Assembly: GCA_025465385.1 (NCBI GenBank)
Contig: JAODNG010000069.1
Location: 1 to 6,543 of the forward strand
Direction: 5' to 3'
Length of the DNA stretch: 6,543 bases
DNA from: Pseudonocardiales bacterium
GTDB taxonomy: Bacteria > Actinomycetota > Actinomycetes > Mycobacteriales > Pseudonocardiaceae
Shown here piece after piece: positions 1-6,077 of the stretch. Numbering within the stretch: position 1 is the stretch's first letter; every line of letters starts with the position of its first letter. Made by a program: the position numbers and the translations under genes. The notes under the pieces are model-generated. The model made no database searches, was not told the origin of the DNA, and saw only the letters and a list, made by a program, of their open reading frames with translations.

Positions 1-1
1 C

Positions 2-956
2 GCGGTGCTGCGCCGCCAAGCCGGCCAACCTCGGATGTCCTGGGCAGATCGGGCACTGATCGCGGCCTTGGCCCGCAGACTGCCCAGCACGCGCCGGATC
101 AGCCTGCTCGTCACGCCCGCCACAATCCTGCGCTGGCACCGGCGACTCGTTACCCGCCGCTGGACCACCAGCCAGGGCCAGCCTGGCCGACCACCTGTCC
201 CGACCGGACTACGGACACTCGCGACACGTCTGGCCAACGAGAATCCCACCTGGGCCTACCGGCGAGTGCACGGCGAACTCGCCGGCCTCGGCTACCAGAT
301 CGGCGCCTCCACCACCTGGAAGATCCTCAAGGCCGCCGGAATCGACCCCTCACCACAGCGATCCGGGCCGTCCTGGGCACAGTTCCTCCGAACCCAAGCC
401 CACGCCATCCTGGCCTGCGACCTGTTCCACCTCGACACCATCACCCTGACCCGGCTCTACGCGTTCTTCGTCGTCGAACACGCCACCCGCCAAGTCCACA
501 TCCTCGGCGTCACCGCGCACCCCACCAGGGCATGGCTGACCCAACAAGCCCGGAACTTCACGATGGACCTCGACGACGCCGTGAAGCACTTCCGCTTCCT
601 CATCCGGGACCGCGACAGCAAGTTCACCACCAGCTTCGATGCGGTCTTCACTGCCGCCGGAGGCGAGGTGATCAAAACGCCAGTTCGAGCCCCACGAGCC
701 AACGCGATCGCTGAGCGGTTCGTCGGCAGCATCCGCCGAGAACTCATCGACCGGATCCTCATCATCAACCAACGCCACGCGACTGCAGTGCTGTCCGAAT
801 ACGAAAACCACTTCAACCACCACCCGCCCGCACCGCGCCCTGGCCCAAGCCGCTCCCCTACGCGCACTCCCAGAACAACGGCCAAATGACACGACTCGCG
901 TCCGCCGACTCGACTGGCTCGCGGGCCTCCACCACGAATATCAGCAGGTCGCATGA
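2..956 (+). pseudogene. IS-type DDE transposase/integrase, 5'-truncated by the window and frameshifted near the C-terminus
   Basis: This is a transposase of the rve/DDE integrase superfamily (IS3/IS481-like 'integrase core' group common in actinomycetes), which cuts and joins insertion-sequence ends. Counting from the GTG at 5, a helix-turn-helix-like N-terminal part (about residues 12-55, with LLVTP..ILRWHRR) precedes the catalytic core. The likely catalytic residues are D139 (ACDLFHLDT), D202 (IRDRDSKF) and E237 (NAIAERFVGSIRREL), and D202-E237 has the usual 34-residue gap. The GTG is probably not the true start, because the frame is open to the window edge and relatives carry more N-terminal sequence. 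After HFNHH at 821-823 the frame goes wrong. Dropping one C of the 823-825 run restores HRPHRALAQAAPL and continues in frame to a TGA at 954-956, giving the family-like end LDWLAGLHHEYQQVA. Without that correction the protein stops at 889 with an unrelated tail. Family assignment is confident; the cause of the frameshift is not. Confidence 0.9.
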
Positions 957-970
957 GGTGAGCCGAGTTT

Positions 971-982
971 GGGGCACCCACA
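971..982. repeat. Possible right terminal inverted repeat end of the insertion sequence
   Basis: About 15 nt after the restored transposase stop the sequence reads GGGGCACCCACA. On the minus strand this starts TGTGGGTGCCCC, and a TG(T) terminus is usual for IS3/IS481-type elements. The matching left end lies outside the window, so neither the inverted repeat nor a target duplication can be tested here. Confidence 0.25.
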
Positions 983-1173
983 GGTCCTGGGAGGGTGCGC
1001 CGGATCGCGGTGCTACCGGGGCGACGAAGTGCCGGTGCTTGGTCACTGCCGCCGGGTTTCTCCTCGCCGCGAGTTCACCCCATCGGGGTTGAGCATGACG
1101 TACTTACCGGGCGTTGCTCGTGCTCCTTTCTGCGGTTGCTGGTTTGGATCGGCGGATGTGGGAAGACGTCGAG

Positions 1174-1872
1174 ATGCCGGGAGTGTCGAGGGTGATCCGA
1201 GTCGTGGTAGTGGATGACCAGCCGCTTATACGGGCCGGCATAGCATTGTTGGTCAGCGCCGAGGAAGACATCGCCATCGTCGCCGAAGCCGCCGATGGTC
1301 AGGGCGCTCTTATCCAGGCCGGCGACCAGCGCCCGGATGTGCTACTCATGGACGTGCGCATGCCGGGCACCGACGGCGTCAAGGCGACCCGCGCCGTGAT
1401 CGAGGGGGGTCTCACCGCGCAGAGCGGTCAGCCCGTCAGGGTCATTATCCTCACTACCTACCACATCGATGAGGCTGTCTACGCCGCACTGCGCGCCGGT
1501 GCCTCAGGCTTCCTTCTCAAAGATGCCGCCCCCACCGAGATCGTCGCCGCGATCCGCGCGGTGGCCGCTGGCGAGGCCTGGCTGGATCCCACCGTCACCC
1601 GCCAGCTCATCGACGAATTCGCTGCCCGACCTGCGCAGCACACACCCACACCGGCCCAGATGGCCCAGCTGACCCCTCGCGAACGGGAAGTCCTCATCCT
1701 TTTGGCCCAAGGTCTGTCCAACACCGAAGTCGCCGGGCAATTGTTCATCAGCGAAGCTACCGTGAAAACACACCTTGCCCACGTGATGGCGAAACTCAGT
1801 GTCCGAGAGAAAACGCAAGCGGTGATTGCCGCCTATCAAACCTGGCTCGTCCAGCCCCGGCCCGGTGATTAG
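1174..1872 (+). CDS. NarL/FixJ-family response regulator (REC + LuxR-type HTH)
   Basis: This is a cytoplasmic two-component response regulator that would bind DNA when phosphorylated by a partner histidine kinase. The N-terminal receiver domain (about residues 8-125 of 232) shows the acidic pair D14/D15, phosphoacceptor D60 (LLMDVRMPG), switch threonine near T94 (ILTTYHID) and K116 (FLLKDA), so all key residues are present. A linker leads to the LuxR-type HTH (about 165-225), starting LTPREREVL and containing the recognition helix region SEATVKTHLAHVMAKL. I chose the ATG at 1174 because GGAAG lies 8 nt upstream and the receiver starts at once. In-frame starts at 1114 or 1156 would add a non-conserved leader. 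The length is normal for the family and no frameshift is seen. No kinase gene lies next to it: upstream is an IS remnant, and downstream is a convergent unrelated gene. Its regulon cannot be inferred. Confidence 0.93.
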   Translation: MPGVSRVIRVVVVDDQPLIRAGIALLVSAEEDIAIVAEAADGQGALIQAGDQRPDVLLMDVRMPGTDGVKATRAVIEGGLTAQSGQPVRVIILTTYHIDEAVYAALRAGASGFLLKDAAPTEIVAAIRAVAAGEAWLDPTVTRQLIDEFAARPAQHTPTPAQMAQLTPREREVLILLAQGLSNTEVAGQLFISEATVKTHLAHVMAKLSVREKTQAVIAAYQTWLVQPRPGD

Positions 1873-2001
1873 TTGGTGCACGCGCGACGCCAGCAACGGT
1901 GGGCAGCACCGCGGCCTATGCCACAAGTGTCCGCATTCATCGTTGCCCGCGTGTGGATTCCGCTGCAGGGTGCGGTCCGTGGTTAATAAGGTGATCCCCT
2001 C

Positions 2002-2026
2002 GTGACGGACAACGTCCACCCGTCAC
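2002..2026. other. Inverted repeat in the convergent intergenic region
   Basis: GTGACGG at 2002-2008 and CCGTCAC at 2020-2026 form a perfect 7-bp stem with an 11-nt loop; GGAC/GTCC inside it offers an alternative pairing. It sits about 130 bp after the response regulator stop. There is no T-tract, so it is at best a weak terminator or a protein site. The rest of 1873-2153 holds no gene I can support; a second palindrome, CTCCCGGGAG, lies at 2078-2087. Confidence 0.3.
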
Positions 2027-2153
2027 CCTATCAGCTCCGTGTAATCCTTCGTCGGCGTAATCGCAACCTACGGTCGGCTCCCGGGAGTGCTCGCTAAGCG
2101 GCTGTCCCTTCGAGGGGCGTTCGCCACCACTCTGTTCCCAGGCTGTTCACACC

Positions 2154-2744
2154 TCACCGGTGCCGGCGTGCACTCCGAGTTGAGCGCCGGTGACGTAACG
2201 CGCTAGCTGCGTAGCGGCGCCGGGCTCCGGCTTTGTAGCTACGATCAAAAGCATCCGCGGGGACAGCGTTCCAAGTGGCGCTGTTCGCGGAAGTCGTAGC
2301 GGTCGTGTCACCAGCCCTTGCAGTCATCACCGAGGCTGCACTTGCTACGGTGTGCGTGTTCGATTCGCTCTCTTGAAAATCACTTAACGATTCTGTCGAG
2401 TCCACTGGGGTGGCCCGTCTTTGTTCTCGGGTGCGCTGGTAATGCTCGATCAGCTTGACATAGAGCGCGTGTTGTTCTTGGGTGCGCTGGTAACGCTGGG
2501 CTACCTCGGCCCAGAGCGCTGGCAACAGTTTTTGCGTCTGCCAGGTTATCGATCTTCTCGGACCAGTCCACATAGCGGCGCCCGGTATGTCACGAGCTTG
2601 ATAGGGCAATTGCAGACTGTCGTCATGGCCCTGATGGAAGGGCTGAAAGATGATATACACTCGCCAGCCTATGCCCGGCTCGAAATCAATCGAGAAACCG
2701 TAGTAAGTGAGTCCGTCCCGCGTCTGGTAATCCATGACGGCCAT
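2154..2744 (-). CDS. Hypothetical protein, helical, with two compensating single-base indels
   Basis: I do not recognise this 196-aa protein. The ATG at 2744 is favoured over one eight codons upstream because GGGAGG (2751-2756) lies 6 nt before it. The N-terminal ~55 residues (MAVMDYQTRDGLTYYGFSID...) look like a compact alpha/beta fold. The middle is helical with a 17-residue repeat (RYQRTQEQ, then HYQRTREQ). The C-terminal ~80 residues are Ser/Thr/Ala-rich and end in an Arg-rich tail. Between about 2580 and 2518 the main frame reads an odd Trp/Gln/Arg-rich stretch. The neighbouring frame reads RRYVDWSEKIDNLADAKTVA, which flows naturally into ALWAEVAQRY. A missing base near 2578-2583 and an extra base near 2514-2522 would explain this, so the deposited frame probably mis-translates about 20 residues. 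It converges with the response regulator. Coding status is likely; function is unknown. Confidence 0.7.
   Translation of the reverse strand: MAVMDYQTRDGLTYYGFSIDFEPGIGWRVYIIFQPFHQGHDDSLQLPYQARDIPGAAMWTGPRRSITWQTQKLLPALWAEVAQRYQRTQEQHALYVKLIEHYQRTREQRRATPVDSTESLSDFQESESNTHTVASAASVMTARAGDTTATTSANSATWNAVPADAFDRSYKAGARRRYAASALRHRRSTRSARRHR
2421..2497. repeat. 26-bp direct repeat (24/26 identical) inside the hypothetical gene
   Basis: Segments 2421-2446 and 2472-2497 differ at only two positions and are offset by 51 nt, which is 17 codons. On the coding (minus) strand they encode YQRT(Q/R)EQ twice. Frame is kept, so this looks like an in-frame tandem duplication within a helical segment. Confidence 0.85.
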
Positions 2745-2760
2745 GATTTTCCTCCCTACC

Positions 2761-2794
2761 GGGATCACCCTTGCGCTTGCCTGAGAATGATCCC
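2761..2794 (-). promoter_or_regulatory. Inverted repeat in the 5' leader of the hypothetical gene
   Basis: GGGATCA at 2761-2767 and TGATCCC at 2788-2794 are a perfect 7-bp inverted repeat with a 20-nt gap. They lie between the candidate -10 (2807-2812) and the RBS (2751-2756). They could be operator half-sites or a leader hairpin just upstream of the ribosome site. Confidence 0.4.
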
Positions 2795-2806
2795 TCCCGA
2801 CTTGTC

Positions 2807-2836
2807 AGAATGCCGAAAGCCCGGGGCCCCGGTCAA
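2807..2836 (-). promoter_or_regulatory. Candidate promoter with a 12-bp palindrome in the spacer
   Basis: On the minus strand TTGACC (2836-2831) and CATTCT (2812-2807) are separated by 18 nt, a fair match to a housekeeping actinobacterial promoter, about 60 nt before the ATG at 2744. The perfect palindrome CCGGGGCCCCGG (2821-2832) fills half the spacer and overlaps the -35, a typical place for a repressor or a spacer-twisting activator. It is seen only by eye. Confidence 0.4.
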
Positions 2837-2839
2837 TCA

Positions 2840-3520
2840 TCACCACAGGTCATCTTTCTACGTACCGCAGATCATGCGGTCCCACCGAATTAGATGATGC
2901 AGCCCTCGAAGGTTTCTACATCTGTGGGATGACTGTGACCGCAGAGAGGGAGACCTTCGTGCTCTTCGGCTCAGCGAACCCCACAACCCCTGTATGCAAG
3001 GGGAAGATCGGCACTGTGCCCGTTTTGATCGCTCCGGCAGCTGACATGGCTTAAGGGATGACCGAGCAGAATGGGTGCCGAAGCCGGAGGACCAGGCCAC
3101 CGTTCGAGTCGGACAACACCGCGGCGTTGCGGCACGGTGCGCGGTCGCCTCGGAGGGTTGGACCCCGCTTCGGCTCCCCGCGGCAGGCCGGTCCCAACCA
3201 TCGACGTCCAAACGGGACGCCGACCGGATGGGGCAGATCCACGCCGACGCACGCCCCTACGGCACCGGCTGCCAGTTTCACCCGGACGAGGGGTCTCTCT
3301 ACGGTATCTGACACCCGTCCGTCGGGCTCATCACGTAACCGGGGTGGCTCCGGCTGCAACTGCTCGAAGCCTCGGCTGCCGTTCAAAACAATACGGCGGT
3401 AATGATCATGGAACACGGTTGGAGACATTTGCTGGGTGTTTGCGCAGCGGTGACGGTCCTGGCTGGTGCTAGCCTCGATCTTTCATCGCGACAACGCAAC
3501 CGCGCTCCCGCAGCAGTCCT
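2840..3520. other. Gene-poor stretch, no confident coding region
   Basis: Several overlapping open frames exist on both strands, but they are Arg/Pro/Gly-rich and typical of shadow frames in GC-rich DNA. Weak candidates are a plus-strand 41-codon ORF at 2929-3054 without an RBS, the tail of a plus-strand frame ending at 3311 (DADRMGQIHADARPYGTGCQ), and a plus-strand ORF from about 3402 to 3532. The last opens MIMEHGWRHLLGVCAAVTVL, which looks like a signal peptide or a short membrane segment. None has a strong start. The likeliest content is eroded gene remnants. Confidence 0.4.
3186..3298. repeat. Diverged duplication, copy 1
   Basis: This segment resembles 3747-3856 in the same orientation. 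The best block is 3186-3239, which shares CCATCGACG, ACGCCGACC, GATGG and GATC in the same order, with several single-base gaps. Similarity fades but continues to about 3298 (shared CTGCC and AGGGGT). A further shared 12-mer, GGCCACCGTTCG, lies upstream of both copies, with a longer intervening segment here than in copy 2. Confidence 0.6.
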
Positions 3521-3524
3521 CAGG

Positions 3525-3761
3525 TCACTGTAGCGGTGCGTGCCCGTGCGGGACCATCGGAAGCGTGTAGGAAACGTTGATAGTCTGGCGCGCGCCCGAC
3601 ACCTGACCTTCCCCCAGCTGGCGAGATACCGGTTGCGAGGGTCCGCCCGCTTCGAGCAACTGTGCCAGGTAGCCCTGGACATATCCGCTGTCCACTTCAT
3701 GGCCACCGTTCGCTGGGCGGGACGACCCCGGCCATAGATCCCGGCCGGCCGTCCCAGCCAT
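3525..3761 (-). CDS. Small hypothetical protein, 78 codons
   Basis: I do not recognise this ORF. The translation has a natural composition (GYVQGYLAQLLEAGG, then QLGEGQVSGARQTINVSY) and mostly G/C third positions, unlike the Arg-rich frames on the other strand. The ATG at 3761 lacks a clear Shine-Dalgarno sequence, and a stop lies three codons upstream in frame. It follows the broken repeat-protein gene on the same strand after a 101-nt gap, so it could be the distal gene of that transcript. Its start lies inside copy 2 of the diverged duplication. It could equally be the C-terminal remnant of a longer gene. Confidence 0.35.
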   Translation of the reverse strand: MAGTAGRDLWPGSSRPANGGHEVDSGYVQGYLAQLLEAGGPSQPVSRQLGEGQVSGARQTINVSYTLPMVPHGHAPLQ

Positions 3762-3856
3762 CGACGCTCAACGGACGCCGACCGATGGAGCACTGATCAC
3801 GGCGTCACTGACGTCTCTATGCGCCACAACTGCCGAGCCTGAAGACAGGGGTGACA
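3747..3856. repeat. Diverged duplication, copy 2
   Basis: This is the partner of 3186-3298, about 560 bp away in direct orientation. The conserved core is 3747-3798. Differences include several one-base gaps, so any reading frame shared by the two copies has been lost in at least one of them. It lies between the stop of the repeat-protein gene and the 78-codon ORF. Confidence 0.6.
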
Positions 3857-3862
3857 GCAGAC

Positions 3863-4987
3863 TTACAGAAGCGGTTCGTTCTGTTGCCGATCCCTCTCCT
3901 GTAGCGCAGTCCAGGCTGCCGGAGGCTCGAATGGACCCCATGTGATACTGCAACCGAGGGCGTATTTCGTACCGTCGAAGGTGAATTTGCCGCCGGCGAC
4001 CTTCGCATTCTCGAAGGAGACCTCGCCACCGGCGAATTCCGCACCGAAGAAGCCGACCGCGCTGCCGGTGAAGTCCGCGCCGGAGAAAGAGACCTCACCG
4101 CCGGTGAATCCTGCTTCGAGAAGCCGACATCACCGCCGGTGAACTCAGCGCCGAAAAAGTAGACCTTGCCACCGGCGAATTTCGTGCCTTCGAAGAAAGA
4201 TTTTACCGCCGGTGAACTTCGCATTCTCGAAGGAGATCTCGCCACCGGTGAATTCAACGTTGCGGAAGGTAACCTGGCCCGCGGCAAACTTCGCGCCGCC
4301 GAAGGACACCTTACCGTTGGTGAACTTCGCGCCGGTGAAGTCGCCACCGTCGAACGTGGCGTTCGTGAAGTCAAGATCACGACCATACCCATGTGGTAGG
4401 GGCGCTGGGATCTTGGAGATGATCGCGAACGATGCGGATGATGGTGAGACGAACTTCTCGCTCGCCTTCGCGATATTTCTCGCTGGCAGGGACAGTTTCG
4501 TAAGGCATGCGCAGGGTAGGCGCACAGGACGTCGATGCACACCCGGCGTTGCTCGTCCCAGTTATCGGCAAGTCGGGCCATGGCGTAGACACCACCGAGG
4601 CGGACAGCGGGTTTTTCGTGCCCAAGCTGGTCGGTGGCTGTCGTGTACCGCTGGGCGAATTGCTCGGCGTCGACTCGGCGTGCGTCTCCCTCGACGAGTC
4701 GCTGCTTGCGGTAGCCGTAGACGCCGACGAGGACGGCGCCGACGAACCCGGACGGTGATCGTGGTCTTGATAATGTCGAGCAGGTCGATAGAAGCTGGCC
4801 CACCGTTGGGTCCAGGACGTGACGCAGCAAGTGCCAGTAGCCCTAGGTAGATGCCTCCCGCTAGGGCGCCGGCTACCACGACGGCGCTGATTGCGACAGG
4901 CCACACGGGCCATTGGCGTGGGGCGTACTGACCCCGATCGCCCCGGTCCTGATGGCCTTGTCGCCCGCACCTCTTGTCACGCGCCAT
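3863..4987 (-). pseudogene. Membrane-anchored pentapeptide-like repeat protein, broken by five single-base indels
   Basis: With indels corrected this is a 373-aa protein. A basic N-terminus is followed by a membrane segment (about residues 30-55) and a second one (about 76-92, GFVGAVLVGVYGY). A helical domain comes next (YRKQRLVEGDARR, RYTTATDQLG, GVYAMARLADNWDEQRRVCIDVLCAYLRMPYE). Then ten tandem 12-residue units of pattern F-x-G-G-x-x-x-F-x-x-A-x (about 221-340) form a probable beta-helix, and a 33-residue tail ends at the TAA at 3863-3865. This matches actinobacterial pentapeptide-repeat proteins of unknown role. Reading requires dropping one base at about 4750, 4514-4516, 4388-4390 and 4196-4204, and adding one at about 4113. 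The first three extra bases lie in short C/G runs. I chose the ATG at 4987 by frame and hydropathy; there is no clear RBS, and the ATG at 5035 or GTG at 5008 are alternatives. Either a pseudogene or an error-rich assembly; architecture is confident, function unknown. Confidence 0.85.
3965..4324 (-). repeat. Ten tandem 36-bp coding repeats (12-residue units)
   Basis: The first unit, FTNGKVSFGGAK, starts at 4324 and the tenth, VAGGKFTFDGTK, ends at 3965. The span is 360 bp, exactly ten times 36, because the +1 and -1 indels inside the array cancel. Units are diverged in DNA but keep Phe at positions 1 and 8 and mostly Gly at 3-4. Confidence 0.85.
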
Positions 4988-5132
4988 GGGCCGGGACCAT
5001 AGGGGCACCCGCTTTGGGTTTACGCTCCGGCTCATGTATCCGGTGGGTTGCCGTTCCGATACAGGAAGGCGGGATCTGAGTCCACCCGGGTCACCCATCC
5101 TCGAATTAGCCCTGCCGGGCTCGAAGCCGACC

Positions 5133-5162
5133 CTGGGCCCCCAGAAAAAGAAAGAGGCCCAG
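5133..5162 (-). terminator. Hairpin with pyrimidine/purine loop, possible terminator
   Basis: CTGGGCC at 5133-5139 and GGCCCAG at 5156-5162 form a 7-bp GC-rich stem around an A-rich 16-nt loop. It lies 33 nt beyond the stop of the 49-aa gene and upstream of the repeat-protein gene, so it could end the two-gene transcript. No T-tract follows, which is common for actinobacterial terminators but weakens the call. Confidence 0.4.
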
Positions 5163-5194
5163 TCCACCGAGAGCGAGCCTGGCATTGCTGACAG

Positions 5195-5344
5195 CTACGT
5201 GCTGTGGTTTCTAATGTAGTGGTAGGAGTCGTACTGCGAGGTGGTCATTGATCGGCACGTTGCTGAGCGGCGGTGCGTTAAAGCACCGATCCAGACGACG
5301 ACCAGGAGAACGGCAATTGCAATGATCACGACGATAGTTAACAT
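5195..5344 (-). CDS. Small single-pass membrane protein (49 aa)
   Basis: The product begins MLTIVVIIAIAVLLVVVWIG, a clean transmembrane helix covering residues 2-21. A short THRRS positive segment follows, then a polar tail rich in Ser, Tyr and His. By the positive-inside rule the C-terminus should face the cytoplasm. The ATG at 5344 overlaps the stop of the upstream 129-aa gene by 7 nt (ATGTTAA), and there is no strong RBS of its own, so translational coupling is likely. That coupling is the main evidence that this short ORF is real. Small membrane proteins of this kind occur beside transfer genes in actinobacterial conjugative elements, so a helper role in DNA transfer is possible but inferred. 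Confidence 0.65.
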   Translation of the reverse strand: MLTIVVIIAIAVLLVVVWIGALTHRRSATCRSMTTSQYDSYHYIRNHST

Positions 5345-5727
5345 GGGGAAACCATGACGTCAAGCGGCAGCAGCTCCAGCCGGATCAGGGAGCGCCCGAG
5401 TGAGACCACCCGGACCTCGGACACAGCAAGGTAGTACGCGATCGCCGGGGCGTGTGCAGCGAAATCCTCGACCCTCTGACCGGGCAGCATGCGGATGTCC
5501 AGCCCCACCGGGGGCCCGGCGGACACCGCGACCACCTCCGGGATGTGCAGCATCCGCCCGCCACCGATGCTGTAGTCCATACGGGTCAGCCCGATGTCGG
5601 CAAGGCTGTCTTGCACGCGCCAGGCGAGTACCTGGTTGTGCGCCTGGTGTGTGCGTGCGAGGTGCCGGGCGCGGCGTCTCGCGAACGGGTGGTGCAGTAG
5701 TGATAGGAGGGGCGCGACGGTCTGCAT
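5338..5727 (-). CDS. 129-aa protein resembling the N-terminal region of FtsK/Tra-type plasmid translocases
   Basis: The protein starts with a short hydrophobic stretch and an Arg/His-rich segment (about residues 13-30, HHPFARRRARHLARTHQ). An alpha/beta domain follows, including VVAVSAGPPVGLDIRMLPGQ (about 65-84), VEDFAAHAPAIAYYLAVSEV and GRSLIRLELLPLD. The pattern 'GPPVGLDIR-LPGQ-DFA-APAIA-LGV-VRV-RLEL' resembles the region preceding the ATPase core in septal DNA translocases of actinobacterial integrative elements; this is recognition by memory, not by search. No Walker A motif is present and no ATPase follows. The ATG at 5727 has a weak upstream AGAAGAG. An in-frame extension to 6120 lacks family-like sequence and crosses unrelated DNA, so it is rejected. 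It forms an operon with the overlapping 49-aa membrane gene. It may be a free-standing subunit or a remnant of a larger gene. Confidence 0.7.
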   Translation of the reverse strand: MQTVAPLLSLLHHPFARRRARHLARTHQAHNQVLAWRVQDSLADIGLTRMDYSIGGGRMLHIPEVVAVSAGPPVGLDIRMLPGQRVEDFAAHAPAIAYYLAVSEVRVVSLGRSLIRLELLPLDVMVSPC

Positions 5728-6027
5728 GGTCTCTTCTAACAAAAAGGTTGGGGGCGATCTTATGATGATCCTGACCCGGTTTAAGCCTGCGTTAATCTGA
5801 TCGCAAGGAAATGTCAAACGTGACCCAGATATGCCCGTACCACCCGAATGGCGTAGTATATTCATGGTTAGTGATGGACTGCATACTTTGCGTTGATCGT
5901 CGGCCGCTGTCCCTCGGGTGTCACGGACCGGAAGGCACTCGGTCGCTCTACGATCGCGCACGCTCAAGGCGGGGTCCATGTCCGCTGGCCATGGTTCTGC
6001 GGGACCCTGGCCGTAGGGTCGCTGGAT
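5728..6027. other. Intergenic region upstream of the 129-aa gene, no gene supported
   Basis: Open frames here on both strands show no family-like sequence. On the minus strand TTGACA (5817-5812) is followed after 17 nt by TAACGC (5794-5789). That is a perfect -35 with a poor -10, about 60-70 nt before the ATG at 5727, and is a weak promoter candidate. A second -10-like TATACT lies on the minus strand near 5860, without a good -35. Confidence 0.35.
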
Positions 6028-6077
6028 CTGTACGACAGCGGCATCTCGACGTGGGCGACGGGCAGCGGCTGTACACG
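6028..6077 (+). pseudogene. Possible N-terminal scrap of a proline iminopeptidase-type hydrolase
   Basis: LYDSG at 6028-6042 followed, after one missing base, by LDVGDGQRLY at 6045-6074 matches the conserved start of proline iminopeptidases (typically PYxSGMLDVGDG..xYWE). Only about 16 residues are present, with no catalytic part. The match ends where recombinase similarity begins at 6077. It is short, so chance cannot be excluded. Confidence 0.35.

Noticed and set aside
350..981. Long minus-strand open frames opposite the transposase
   Set aside because: They are shadows of a clearly recognised DDE transposase in GC-rich DNA, with no family-like sequence.
1479..2019. Minus-strand frames opposite the response regulator
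   Set aside because: The plus strand encodes an intact two-domain regulator with all catalytic residues.
2421..2897. Plus-strand 158-codon frame
   Set aside because: It is antisense to the 2154-2744 gene, which has a strong RBS and natural composition.
2971..3472. Several overlapping frames on both strands at 2971-3472
   Set aside because: They are Arg/Pro/Gly-rich, lack RBSs and show no motif; none could be preferred over the others.
3383..3793. Minus-strand 136-codon frame
   Set aside because: It is Arg-rich and overlaps the more natural 78-codon frame at 3525-3761 on the same strand.
3965..4324. CRISPR array
   Set aside because: The regular 36-bp period is continuous coding repeat without spacers.
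4212..4850. Plus-strand frames opposite the repeat protein
   Set aside because: Their apparent repeats (SPPVNS-like) are the reverse complement of the 36-bp coding repeats.
5085..5145. tRNA or tRNA-derived attachment site, suggested by a VGFEP translation on the minus strand
   Set aside because: The TTCGA-containing arm cannot be folded into a proper T-stem and no acceptor or anticodon arms are found.
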